This document shows, one piece after another, positions 1-11,500 of a stretch of DNA of 64,000 bases. This DNA comes from Dendrocalamus latiflorus (Eukaryota; Streptophyta; Magnoliopsida; Poales; Poaceae). Both the position numbers and the translations under genes were made by a program. Location of the stretch: contig CM029634.1 in assembly GCA_017311315.1 (NCBI GenBank), positions 24,965,339-25,029,338 on the forward strand, read 5' to 3'. Every line of letters starts with the position of its first letter. Positions within the stretch are counted from its first letter, which is position 1. The notes beneath the pieces were generated by a model. That model saw only the letters and a list, made by a program, of their open reading frames with translations, was not told the origin of the DNA and ran no database searches.

Positions 1-653
1 AGGCTTATATAGCCCCTTGGGACATCCAAACCAAGTACAACTCAACCATATATGGTTTTGGATACGAACTCTCACAAAAAGGAAACTATATTTTTCACCC
101 GTCATATTATTTCAGTCATAACTTTTTATTCGTGATGAATTTGAAGGTGGGACTAGATCCATTGCATATCTCTTGAAATTATCTTTCCAACGAGTACAAG
201 AACACCTGAATCGGACTCTGTTTGTGAAAGTTATGGCCTTTTTAGTAACTGTTTATCAGGCTGTCCCGAACCGAATCCGAATTGAATCCTGAGTTGAATC
301 CGAGTTTGAAGTCCTTGGGCTCCTCCCTTTTGCTCTCCCAAGTCTTCACATGAGTCATACCTAAGAATACATAAAATACTAGCATGAGGTAGTATTCCAA
401 GTTCATCATCAATTAAAGGAAACTTCTTAAGAAACAAAAGCATCTGTTTGTTTAAACGTTTGGCTCTTGCCCTCGTCATTGGGCCCTCTGGTTCTTGGTT
501 ATTCTCATGCATGCTTGGTGTGGAAGATGTATATGTAATGGGGATGTCCTCATTAGTATGTGCATGACCACCAATAGGAGAAGATGTATACGTGTTAGGG
601 ATGCCCTCATCACTGCGCCAGTTTAACAAGTTGTGGATGGCCTGTGGGGTCAT
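1..653 (-). pseudogene. Ty3/gypsy polyprotein C-terminal tail and adjacent 3' sequence
   Basis: An open minus-strand frame at 653-231 contains the motif GPMTRARAKRLNKQ followed by a hydrophobic stretch. This is the usual extreme C-terminus of rice Ty3/gypsy gag-pol polyproteins, downstream of the integrase. None of the catalytic domains (protease, RT, RNase H, integrase) is present, so this is only a tail. Bases 1-230 lie downstream of the stop on this strand and would be 3' untranslated or LTR sequence, but the LTR boundary is outside the window or not recognisable. A diverged relative of both the tail and the flanking sequence occurs at about 55776-56210, also on the minus strand. The family call is from motif recognition only. 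Confidence 0.55.
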
Positions 654-1380
654 TGCCCTGTTGAATAGTAATGGGGTGAACCTATAAAGGTCACTGCCTA
701 GGAGAGACCCGAAAGGTACCTGTCCTTACATAGAGTGCACACTCGCCAGAAGGGAAATGTTATCCTTAACAACGGAGTTACTTTAGCGTTGAAGGGTTCA
801 TACCTCCAGAATGGGAAAAACATCGGAACTTAGCATTGTAAAGGATTTGTTATGATTTCTTAGTCGCACGCCTACGAAAGTGTGTAATGATCGATATTAT
901 GAGATAATCATACTTTGTGCATAAACTTATACAACCTATGCAGAGTGTTATAATCTATTCAAATAGCCGTGCCTCCGATCATGGGTAAAGTGTGGAAATA
1001 CCACAGTGTGTAGTTTTCACAAAATGGTTACTGGTTATTAGAATTTATGTACATTGTATGGTGGTATGGAAAAGTTGTCCATGAATTGGACTTGTATGTA
1101 ATCGTAAAGAGAGTTGCTCCCATAAAGTTAATTGAAATTAGATATTTTGGTTTTAGTTAAAAATAGCTAAGTCATAAGTTTAAAAACTAACTATGATATG
1201 ATATTTGACAAGTTAGCTTCACGCTAAAGAAACATAATGCTACCCCTTGGTTAAGCTTTGCATATAAATAATAGCCATATAAATGTATTCTGCTTTAGAG
1301 ACTTTCTAAGTATCTAGTGTACTCAATCTTGTTTATTTTCATTAGAACTAACACCGAAAGAAGAAAGGATGCTTTAAGCT
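654..1380 (+). repeat. non-coding gypsy-derived sequence
   Basis: No gene is visible. At about 935-985 the sequence carries GCAGAGTGT, then AATCTATTCAAATAGCCGTG, then a CATGGGTAAA-like stretch. The same block recurs at about 54530-54570 (plus) and 58965-59035 (minus), so this is a dispersed repeat, probably non-coding retroelement sequence. The boundaries are arbitrary. Confidence 0.4.
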
Positions 1381-1389
1381 TTAAGTTTG

Positions 1390-3480
1390 AGCTTTAAGTT
1401 TGACAAAGCAAAGGTGTGTTGTTACAACTGCTAAGATTACGATCGTTTCGCATCTGAGTGCCACTTGAAGAGGGTGAGGAGGGCACACTTTGTGGAAAAG
1501 TACCAACATGTGAGCTTGTGCAATTCACTGAGAACAAGTCTGGGCATGTGTTGCTCAATGAGGAGAGGTGAACCCGTGGTTTGGAATCGGAGAAGACTAC
1601 AAAAGCAAGATGTGGTATCTTGACACCAGGGCCAGTAATCACGTGGCCTGGTGTAGAAAAATGTTCACTGAACTGGACACCAAGATACATGGCTCGGTGA
1701 GGTTCGGTGACAGCTCGGTTATGGATGTATGTGGTCTTGGCTCAATCATGTTTTAGACTCAAACCAAGGAGCATAAGCTGCTGACAGATGTATATTGCAT
1801 CCCTCGGTTACACAACAAAATCTTGAGTTTGGGCTAACTCGATGAACATAGATGTAAAATTGTTATGGAAGACGAGTACCTACACATCTTTGATAGGGAA
1901 AAAAGGTTATTAGCCAAAATAAGGAGATCACAAAATTAGTTGTATGTGCTAAATCTCAATCATGCACAACAGGTTTGTCTCCTAGCAAAGTATCAAGAAA
2001 AGGAGTGGCTGTGGCATACATGATATGGTCATCTGAACATTCGTGCATTGAGAGATCTCTCACGCAAGTGCATGGTTGAAGGAATGCCAAATATCAATCA
2101 TACTGATCAACTATACGAGGGGTGTATGGCAGGCAAACAACGCCGCACACCATTTCCAGTAAACTCAATGTACCGAGTGGACAAGCCACTCGAGCTACTA
2201 CATGGGGACTTGTGCGGCCCTATAACGCATGCAACTCCAGGTGGTAACTAGTTTTTTTGCTGTTATTTGATCATCACAGCAGCCATATATATAGTATAAA
2301 TAACAGGGACACCATAGTGCCTAGACTCCAGATTGAAACCTTCCATCCATGATCAAGACTTTCCATCCATGATTAAGACTTTCCATCCTGATATATTATA
2401 TATCATTGCACTTGCAGCATCTCAAAGCAATCCAAAGGCAGGGAGGCCTGGTGCCCAAACACCATGGTGCCCCCATTTTAGTGTCCTCTCTCTCTACACA
2501 CACACAGTTACTCAAGACAAAGGATGAGGCCCTGGACATGATCAAGAAAGTGAAGGCTTTAGTCGAGATGGAGGTTGGCCAAAAAGTGAAGGTCTTGAAG
2601 ACATACCATGGCGGTGAATTTACGTCAAATGAGTTCACACGCTACTACGATGAGGTGGGACTACAGCGGCATTTCACGGCATCATACTCACTACAACAAA
2701 ATGGAGTTGTGGAATGTCACAACCAAACAATGATGGCCGTGGCAAGAAGCTTGCTGAAAAGCAAGAACATGCTTGGAGCATTCTAGGGAGAGGCAGTGTC
2801 AACCACCATATACTTTCTAAATCACATGCCAATGTGAAGCTTAGACGGGATGACCCCGTATGAAGCCTGGTTCAAGAAGAAGCTAAAGGTAACACATCGT
2901 TAGACATTTTGTTATTTGGCATATGTAAGAACAATTAGCCCAACCTCAAGAAATTGGCTAATAGGAGTACTCCTATGGTATTCCTTGGATATGAATCGGG
3001 GTCCAAGGCGGACCGTGTGTATGACCTCAAGAAGAAGAAGCTGTACATCAGTTGTGATGTGATCTTTGATGAGGAGAAGAAATGGGAGTGGGAGACAAGC
3101 TCTGGACAACTTCTTTGATTTAAGCCCGATTACTTGGGCATCACAGAAGCAGAAGGTAGTGACATTGTCATCATATAAGGCTGAATACATTGCCGCTACA
3201 ACAGCTACATGTCAAGACTTCTGTCTCAGTTGATTAATAAGTGACATGAAGAACAAAAAACCGAGTAAAGTCACGTTGATTGTGAATTTCTCTTTGCAAG
3301 AATCCCGTTCATCCTGACAGGAGCAAGCACATTGACATATGTTATCACTTTGTTTGTGAATGTGTTGAGAGTGGCAAGATAACAATAGAATATGTGAAGG
3401 CTGAAGATCAATACGCCGATATATTAACCAAGCCTCTCAAACGTGTACTGTTTTTGGACATACGCTAGAAAATCAGGCTA
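1390..3480 (+). pseudogene. Ty1/Copia polyprotein relic lacking reverse transcriptase
   Basis: Pieces of a Copia polyprotein occur in the right order on the plus strand but in broken frames. About 1600-1760 is protease-like: WYLDTRASNHV, where the usual DTGASNH active site has Gly replaced by Arg. About 2048-2251 is the GAG-pre-integrase and integrase start (LHGDLCGPI). About 2520-2786 is the integrase core (HGGEFTSNEF, then QQNGVVE). About 3170-3225 and 3290-3470 are RNase H tail pieces (KAEYIAATTA and ADILTKPL). The whole reverse transcriptase that should lie between about 3110 and 3170 is missing, and in-frame stops are scattered throughout. It cannot be functional. No 5' LTR was recognised. 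Confidence 0.8.
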
Positions 3481-3524
3481 CAAGAGGTGAAAAAGAAGCA
3501 ACAAAATTAAGTGAGTGAATGAAG

Positions 3525-4127
3525 TTGTAATCTTATTGGCTACATGAATCGACATTAAGATTCTAGCTGTCATAAGCTAGTTGAAACTTCTGGCGTGGCA
3601 TGTCAAAGTTGGCTACTAGGTAATTAAAGCAGAGGAAACAAACCAAGAATTACTGCATTACGTCTAGCCAATGGATATGTAGGATCGAGAGATGCATTAA
3701 AGTAGTGTGCAAGGTTTCAGAGAAAACATGAACAAACTTGACAAGGCAAAGCTTAGACAGCTCGGCGCTTGTATACACTACATGGTTGGATGTTGGATAG
3801 TTGTAAGCGATTACATAATATTAAGTGTGTTTGGTTGGTTTGTGCAAGTCGGTTGCTTACCCTATAAATATGGTATGTAAACCTTGTAAGCTTAGAGCAT
3901 ATGTGTATGTATAAGAGTATGGGTGTAACCCCAAAGCTTGTAAGCCTCAGAAGTTTGTAAGCTTCACGTATGAGCTTATGAAAGTAGTACCCGGGAAAGA
4001 AAGTTTAGTGTGTATGCATGTAAGTTTGCAAGTCATAATACAAAGCTTGTAGAGCTATGTTTCCTTTTCATTGCTGCTCGTTTAGCTCTCCTCTGTCTTC
4101 TTGCTTGCTACTAGTGAGTTCCAACAA
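3525..4127 (+). repeat. putative 3' LTR of the Copia relic
   Basis: This stretch directly follows the RNase H tail. It has a promoter-like CCTATAAATATGG near 3861 and many GTAAGCTT-like direct repeats (about 3888-4050), and it ends in TTCCAACA. Position and content suggest an LTR. The second LTR copy was not found, so the ends are estimates. Confidence 0.35.
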
Positions 4128-4858
4128 TTGAGCCTTGGTAGATAGTGTTGCGCTCTACTCGTGTTGCGTGTGTTGGGACTCAAGACAATTGATAGGCAGG
4201 CCCACTACCTCTCTAACGCAAAGTTTGTTGAGAGAATAGATAGAATTGGGAATTTTATAGAGGCATTACGATTTTACGGAGCATATACACATGCTTGTTT
4301 TACTCAACGTGCACGGCTGTTGTATTGTCCTCTCATGCTCCAAGTCGATGGTGTATGTTCTCCGTGGGGAAATCCAGTAGGACTAAGCTATGGCTGATTT
4401 CACTTATGCCTTGTAGTTTATGTTCTATACTACAGTAACTAGCTTTCAAACGATACGTTTTTTAAGGTGATATCAACAGGAAGATTATAGTAAAAAAGTA
4501 TACTGAGTTCAGCTGTACCGGCCAAAATCGCATATGACTATTTTTCTCTACGTATTGTCTCGTGAACAGTTAGAATTCAAAATTTTAAGCTATAAATCAC
4601 AGCGCAAAAGAATTCACCCTATTCCTCCATCATGTTGTTGTGGCCGACTGATGTGCATCTCATCTACTCCAAATAATCTGAACAACTTTGATGGCGTCCA
4701 CAGGCACCGTCATGTGCGTTAATGAGATGGAAACGACCAAACGAGAAAAGGAATGTGGGGGGGTTTTTTTTTTTTGATATGAAAGGAATGTGGGTTAAGC
4801 GGATGTTAACGAGACGGAAGCTTTAAGACTGGTATTGCCATGCGTCACGGTTTAGAAA
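4128..4858. other. unassigned intergenic sequence
   Basis: No gene, RNA or recognisable mobile element was identified. A poly-T run near 4765-4777 and a repeated GGAATGTGGG on both sides of it are the only local structure seen. Confidence 0.5.
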
Positions 4859-4968
4859 GGGTTTAAATTAATACTCTAAAAGACCGGTTTTATAGGGTTT
4901 AAATTAATACTCTAAAAGACCCGGTTTTATAGGGTTTAAATTAATACTCTAAAAGACCCGGTTTTATA
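4859..4968. repeat. three-copy tandem repeat, 36-37 bp unit
   Basis: The units are 4859-4894 (36 bp), 4895-4931 (37 bp) and 4932-4968 (37 bp). Each starts GGGTTTAAATTAATACTC and ends CCGGTTTTATA. Units 2 and 3 are identical and unit 1 lacks one C. A single related block (TTAAATACCCGGTTTTATA) occurs near 7890, on the other side of the Copia insertion. Confidence 0.95.
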
Positions 4969-5050
4969 GGATTTTTTCCCATTTCATCGCGATTTCTTTG
5001 CCTTTTTTCCCACTGGCTCCCTCACGCTCGAGCCCTTTCATCGTGATTTC

Positions 5051-5210
5051 TATTAGAAATTGGCCCATTTAATTGGCCTATTTTCTTAATTCCAAAGCAT
5101 ACCTGGTTTAGTACCATATTGCTTAGGCAGGGTGAGGAAGACCGATTTATAAGGTGGAGTCCTCCCCACTCCTTGAATATGAAAAGAGATGGTATGAGGA
5201 AGGTTCTGTC
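5051..5210 (+). repeat. truncated 5' LTR
   Basis: It matches 6692-6851 over 160 bp without gaps and with nine substitutions. The match stops abruptly at 5210, where coding sequence begins. Confidence 0.92.
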
Positions 5211-6132
5211 AAACACTGCCGTAATTGACGAGGTCAAATCTTTCTTATCTCGGTATTTTGATATGAAAGACTTGGGAGAGGCAGATGTCATTCTGAATAT
5301 TAAATTGATCAAAAGTAAGGATGAGATTACTTTGAATCAATCCCATTATGCTGAGAAAATATTAAGCCGGTTTGGTTTTGAAAACTGTAAAGTTTCACCA
5401 ACACCCTATGATACGAGCATTAAACTTCGAAAGAACCAGGGGTTAGGAAAAGATCAATTAAGATATTCACAAATTATTGGGTTACTTATGTATTTAGCTG
5501 GTGTCACAAGACCTGACATTTCATTTGCTGTGAGCAAATTAAGTCGGTTTACGTCTAACCCAGGAGATGATCACTGGGAGGCACTTAAAAGAGTGTTGCG
5601 CTATTTGAGAGGCACAACGTCTTTTGGAATACATTATACTGGACACCCTTCTGTATTAGAAGGATACAGTGACTCTAATTGGATCTCTGATGCGGATGAG
5701 ATCAAAGCTACAAGTGATTATGTATTCACTTTATCTGGTGCTGCAGTTTCATGGAGGTCTTGCAAACAGACCATATTGACGAGGTCAACCATGGAAGCAA
5801 AACTTGTAGCACTTGACACAGTCACAGTTGAGGCTGAATGGCTGAGAGAGCTTCTACTGGACTTGCCATTGGTTGAGAAACCAATACCTGCAATCCTAAT
5901 GTACTGTGATAATCAAACAGTGTTAGCCAAAGTCACAAGTGCAAACGATAATATGAAGTCCTCTAGACATGTGAAGCGTAGGCTTAAATCTGTCAGAAAA
6001 CGGAGAAACTCCGGAGTGATTGCTGTGAACTATATTCACACTGAGAAAAATCCGACAGACCCTTTTACAAAGGGGTTAGCACGGAAAGCGATTTCCGTTG
6101 CATCTATGGATATGGGAATGAGGCCCATTTAA
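5119..6132 (+). pseudogene. Copia RT C-terminus plus RNase H, fused in frame to LTR sequence
   Basis: A 337-codon open frame. Its first 31 or so codons are LTR sequence read through. After the junction near 5211 it becomes genuine Copia polyprotein: the end of the reverse transcriptase (DMKDLGEADVILNI, then YAEKILSRFGFENC), the connecting region (YSQIIGLLMYLAGVTRPDI) and RNase H (GYSDSNWISDADEIKATSDY, then CDNQTVLAKV and the terminal NPTDPFTKGL). The catalytic YVDD portion of RT is absent, so it cannot encode an active enzyme. The RNase H part is uninterrupted. The intact frame probably reflects recent origin of the parent rather than selection on the chimera. Confidence 0.9.
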
Positions 6133-6691
6133 GTTACATCACAATGGTAACCCATACCTTCTTGATCGGAGATCCCGTGACTTAGGCAATGGGAAAAATA
6201 AATTGATGTTGTAACAAGAGAGTACATATTTATTGTACCCGTGTCCTAATAAACAATGTACTTTCGATTGTATGGAAGGTTGGCATAAAGCCTTAATGTA
6301 TTCTGTTGTCAAAATAAGGAAAAGGTATTAACCCGCAGGATACCTAGAAAGAATACACCTACTTGAGCTTAACTGTGTGGTTGCAGTTCACGAGAACGGG
6401 CATTCTCTAGAAAGCTCATGAGCAGATAAGGGAGCATGACCATATAACGCTCGGTTTAGGCGAGGTTCATTGGCAGCCTAGTACTAGTTGAGATTTCAAG
6501 TGAAATCTGATCACGAAAAGCTGTGAATTCAAGGCATAGTCCATTCATCAGCTGTGAGAAGGTGAATCTTGTCATTCTAGGTGCAAGTTCAACCCGTACG
6601 GGACTTACACTAAAAGACTGGTATATTAACAGTACGTCGGCACAACATCTTTGTCATATGTTTACTTGTTGCTTTGGAATTGGTGGGGGAT

Positions 6692-7610
6692 TGTTAGAAA
6701 TTGGCCCATTTAATTGGCCTATTTCCTTAATTCCAAAGCATGCCTAGTTTAGTACCATATTGCTTAGGCAGTGTGAGGAAGATCAATTTATAAGGTGGAG
6801 TCCTCCCCACTCCTTGAATATGGAAAGAGATGGTATGAGGAAGGTTTTGTCTAGTCACGCACGCGCGCGCGTATTCGCGTATTTTCGCATGAAAATCGCA
6901 TGACTTGTGACTTGTGACGCGCGACCGTGCTGTGACGTGGCGCGCCACTTGGCAGAACAAATCCATCTTTATTTTTACTGAACCATGCACCTCACTCTCT
7001 CTGTTTAAACGAGATTTAAACATTTGAATGAGGTAGTTACAAGTGAATTTACACTGCTTAATTTGCGATTTGATGAGGTAGTTACCAGTGCATAATTCTG
7101 TTTAAAACACAACAGTTACTAGTGAGTAGTAACTGCAGCGCCTATAAAAGGGTCTGGAGACGTCCAGGAAAAGAGACAGAATTTTGCACCTCCATTCTTC
7201 CTCTACTTCCTGTTCTTGTGCTGTTGTGCTGCGCCGTCTGAACCTCGTCGACCTTTCTTCCCGGCGTGCACCTGGAAGGAGGGAGAGCGGCTATCTCCGA
7301 ACCGTTGCCGCAGAGAGTACCTGCACGGGGCGACAATAAGGTTTCTAGGCAGCGCATCTGCGCGACCGCTCACTGCACTGCTACACCTACATTCTGCACT
7401 ACGTCAAGCCTGCGCGGCTTCCTGTTCTTCATCAGGCTAACAAGTAAGTCGTTCGTGCGCACGTTCGACTTTGTTACTATATTGTTTTTCTTGTGTATGT
7501 TCTGAAGTATGTTGAGTAGCTTGCTGTTAGTTGTGAGTTTTGCATCATTAGTTTATTATTTCTGTCTCCTAATAAAACTTGGAATTAAAATATTGCCCAC
7601 ATTTGTAACA
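6692..7610 (+). repeat. complete 3' LTR (919 bp)
   Basis: It begins TGTTAGAAATTGGCCC immediately after the polypurine tract and ends TGTAACA. A TATA-like CCTATAAAAGGG lies at about 7140-7151, followed by a pyrimidine-rich leader, which fits an LTR promoter with its start site near 7175. An alternating CG run (ACGCGCGCGCGT) lies at about 6859. Confidence 0.88.
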
Positions 7611-7615
7611 ATTTC

Positions 7616-8389
7616 TTTGTGTGTATGTGTTTTCGAAATCGTTCTCTGCGATTTCTTTGTTTTTTAAGCCGTTCCTCGAGATTTCTCTGTGTGCAGGACA
7701 AGAGCCCTTACCGCCCTCCCTTTGCCCTCCCCGCAAAGACGGTGGCGGATCAGGAATTTCGGTGCCGAGCGGTAGTGGCACTGGAGACAGGGACCAACAA
7801 CGGCACCAGTACGGAGAAAACTATTTTTAGAATCACGTTATAAAAATTGCCCTCGAATGCAAATTAACCTAGTTTTACAAGTTTAAAGTTTAAATACCCG
7901 GTTTTATATTTAAATGGATTAAGCGGACTTTTTGCGAAGTTCATGGATATAAAATGAACCTATTCCTAACTAATATGGTGATTCAGACTTTAGTTAGTGC
8001 TCTAGTGTGCACCAGCCTACTAGGGATTAAGTTCTAGACTTGACGCTGGTGTTTATTGATTTTAGAAGTGCATACACATATATGTGTTTAATGAAAAAGA
8101 ATGTATCTATGTTCTGTGAGGTCTGTCTTCGATAAATTCTTAGCATATACATAGAAACGCACACTTGTGTGTAGATAGTACGAGAATAGTGCGTCTTGAC
8201 TAGTGTGTGTGTCTCTCAAAAGAATTAGTACTCTGGTCCATTCCTTCTTAGTAATTGGCAATGGATTCACAACATAGGCCCAGCAAAAGAAGGGCCCAAA
8301 CATTTGCTGTTTTGCCTTACTGGGCCAGCTTCTCATTAACACGAAAAGAAATCATTATTATTGCCTAATTAATTAACTATTTAATCCCC
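7616..8389. other. intergenic sequence upstream of the FYVE-SYLF gene
   Basis: No supported gene was seen. The first 200 bp are GC-rich and CT-rich, and the rest is AT-rich. Part of it probably contains the distal promoter of the next gene, but no specific element can be named. Confidence 0.4.
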
Positions 8390-8394
8390 GAAAC

Positions 8395-8585
8395 TCTGCT
8401 CTATTCCTTCTTCCCCTCCCCTCCCCTCGCCTCGCTTTCCCTCTCTTCTCCCCTTCCGACTCCATCGCAATCCGCAGCGACCTCAAAAAGCCTACTCCTT
8501 TACCGGAAACAGAAGCAAAAAAAATTTCCAAATTTTCTCGCGCAACGGCCTCGAGCTCAACGGATCCCCCGCGATTCGAATCCCC
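8395..8585 (+). promoter_or_regulatory. pyrimidine-rich 5' leader of the FYVE-SYLF gene
   Basis: A CT-rich tract (about 8398-8460) precedes the start codon by roughly 130 bp. This is the usual look of a grass 5' untranslated region. No clear TATA box can be placed, and the transcription start is not determined from sequence alone. Confidence 0.4.
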
Positions 8586-11500
8586 ATGGAGGGAGACGAG
8601 CGCCCCTACCCCCCGATCGACCCGCCGCGGCCCGGCGGCGGCGAGGCCGTCGGGGTCTGCGGCTCACCGGTGAGGTGGGACGACGAAGGCGACGGCATGG
8701 CCGCCGTGGCGGTGAGCCCCCTCCTTCATCTCCCGGTTTCGTCCTTGTGAAGTTTGGTTGCGTGTACGTTTGCTTGGTTGACTTGGTCTTGGTGACAAGT
8801 TTGTAGATTGGACGAGCGATAGCGTAATTAGGGCTTGCATTGCTGTGAGAAGCTTTGTAGGAGCATCGATTGCTCTAATGGGTGATTAGGGTTAACCACT
8901 TAAGCGAGGAGCGAAAAGGTTGGGTTTTTAGCACTGTACGGCTTGCGCTGCCAAAAAAAAATAATCCAAAATTGCTTTGCTAGGTTTTTTGTTTTTAGCA
9001 TGTAGTTTCGGTTTTGCAGAGGAGTGGACTAGTTCTTGCCTTTCTTGGGTAAAGAAAGCTAATTTCTACCAATTAAGTATCATCAGCTTTTCCAGACCAG
9101 TTTCTGTTCTGATTTTCTTTCCTAATATAGGGACTCCGCCTATTTGAGGAAGAGGCAGACGACCTTCCCGCCGAAAATGGCATGGCCAGCAACCCTGATA
9201 CTGCCACTGCTAGTGGATGCAGCACTGATGCGGCCGAAGATTCTGTTAAGAGGGAATCAGGGCAGTACTTCTATTATGGTGCTCCTCTTCATGAGCATAC
9301 CGGCATCTGGGTGCCTGTTTCTGTGCCGCCGATGACAGAACACGATCATGAGGAGTGGCACAGGGGCTTTGGTTGTGATGGTGGGTACTTCCCGGAAGAA
9401 GAATTCAAATGGGAGCTATATGAGGAAAATAAGGAGATGACAATGTGGGATGTGTTTTCTGAGATGGTTGTTACGGCTAAAGATAAAGTAATATCTATCG
9501 CATCATGTGATCTTGGGAGATGTGGGATGTCGGTGGTGTCCAACTTTTTTCTCCAGGAAGCTTGGAAGGATATGGCGCAAACACTTGCAGATGCCAATGC
9601 TGGTATTGCAAATGAGCTCCTTGAGACAGAACCAACAAAGTGGTTGCCTGACAGCACTGCCACTGCCTGCATGCTTTGTGGTGTGCGTTTTCATCCAATA
9701 ATGTGCTCTCGCCATCATTGTCGTTTTTGTGGTGGAATATTTTGTGGTGGTTGTTCAAAGGGTCGAAGCTTGATGCCTCCAAAATTTAAGACATCAGAAC
9801 TTCAAAGGGTTTGTGATGTTTGCGGAGTACGTCTAGAGAGTATTCAACCTTTCTTGATGATTCAGATCAGTCGCGCTTCACAACTTCCAACTCATGATGT
9901 GACAGACTTGAGTACACTGAGGTCATGGTTGAACTTCCCTTGGGCACACACAATGGAATATGAGATATACAAGGCTGCAAATTCTTTACGTAGTTACTGT
10001 AAGGTATAGTTTTTTTTCTTGCATTCAAAATTGTTTGTTTATTGCTTAATTGCTGATTAACTCTGTTGCAATACCTATTTGTAATGTTCATCTCCATGGC
10101 TATTCGAGAAATAATATGTACTTTTGGTTTAGTCTTAACTCTTAAACATAAGTGTCTCTACTCTGTCGGTCATGTGTACTGTACAATTCTCGATATTCAT
10201 GCCTCTGTTGTTAATAAGATGGTAACATCAAGAAAACTTGTAAAAAAGTCGGTGTCTACAACAAGTCTCCATGTATAGTTATTTTCAGTTTGCGTAAGTA
10301 CTAGTTGGCTGACTGATGATTTGATTTAGCCAATGATTTTGGGTAAAGAATGACATGGAACATTGTAGTGTTTTTTTTTGCCATCAGCTTTAGTACAATG
10401 ATAACATGATTCTATTAACCTAATGGATGAAATACACTTATGTGATTTATAGTATACAAAGAATGCCATCAGCAGTTCACATCACTTCGGCAAGTGAGTA
10501 ACTGATTTGACCTGTATTATATAACTTCTTAGGCTTAGCATCTTCTCCTTTCTTGTAAAAAAACAATCGAGTTACATGCATATATTTTCTCTGTATTTTC
10601 TTAACATTAGACCAGTTAAGTTTCACTAAATGCCACTGAGGAATTCAATTGATTTATCCAGCGTGCTATTTCATAAATATATTTCAAATGAGCCAATCGT
10701 CGTAATATTGTGGAATGCTGGAATCATAATTAACTAGAATTTGATTTCCACATCATTCTAGCTGCTAGAACTTACTGATTGTTCAGTTAGTTATTTTAGC
10801 CAATTAGCAATACTATCATCAAATTGTCTTTCATGCATTGTTCAGGTGGGAATGCTGAAACCAGAGAAGGCTATCCCTGACACTATTCTTAAACAAGCAA
10901 AAGGTCTTGCTATAATTACTGTAGTAAAGGTTGGGATGATGGTTACATACAAAGTTGGTACTGGGCTGGTTGTTGCTCAAAGAGCCGATGGTTCCTGGTC
11001 ACCTCCTTCAGCAATCTCCACTTGTGGTATTGGATATGGAGCTCAGGTGACGTAAGCTTTTCAAGTGTTCTTTACATGGAAAAAATTACTCTCTTTAACA
11101 AAACTAGCACCTTCAAACATTCAGAAATTTGCTTGATATTTCCTAACAGGCTGGAGGTGAGTTAGCTGACTTCATTATTGTGCTGAGGAACACAGATGCC
11201 ATCAGAACTTTCAGTGGAAAGGCACATCTTTCAGTTGGTGCTGGTGTTAGTGCATCTGCTGGCCATGTTGGACGAGTAGCTGAAGCTGATTTTCGTGCTG
11301 GTGATGGTGGTTATGCTGCATGTTACACGTACAGTTGTAGCAAAGGTGTGATTCAAATTATTATAACCTGGGCATGAGTTGGTTGTCTTGCTTGCTTGCT
11401 TCACTTTTTGATCTGCACTTCATTCAACATGCAATAACATACTCCAATTGTTATGATGATGAGGATATCATTCATGCAGTAGCTTCTTTTGGAGGTGGTG

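Larger units (their letters stand above)
5051..7610 (+). mobile_element. Copia deletion derivative with target-site duplication
   Basis: A Copia element reduced to 2.56 kb. The left end (5051-5210) matches the first 160 bp of the full 3' LTR (6692-7610), with 9 differences. Left LTR sequence is fused directly to RT/RNase H coding sequence, so the rest of the 5' LTR, primer site, gag, protease, integrase and most of RT are gone. The 3' LTR has inverted ends TGTTA and TAACA, and a purine tract GGTGGGGGA sits just before it. The 5-bp duplication ATTTC flanks the element at 5046-5050 and 7611-7615, which shows that the deletion is internal and happened after insertion. The first LTR dinucleotide has mutated to TA at the left end. 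Confidence 0.9.

Noticed and set aside
4161..4397. 78-codon plus-strand open frame
   Set aside because: No recognisable domain, next to a putative LTR end, and short enough to occur by chance.
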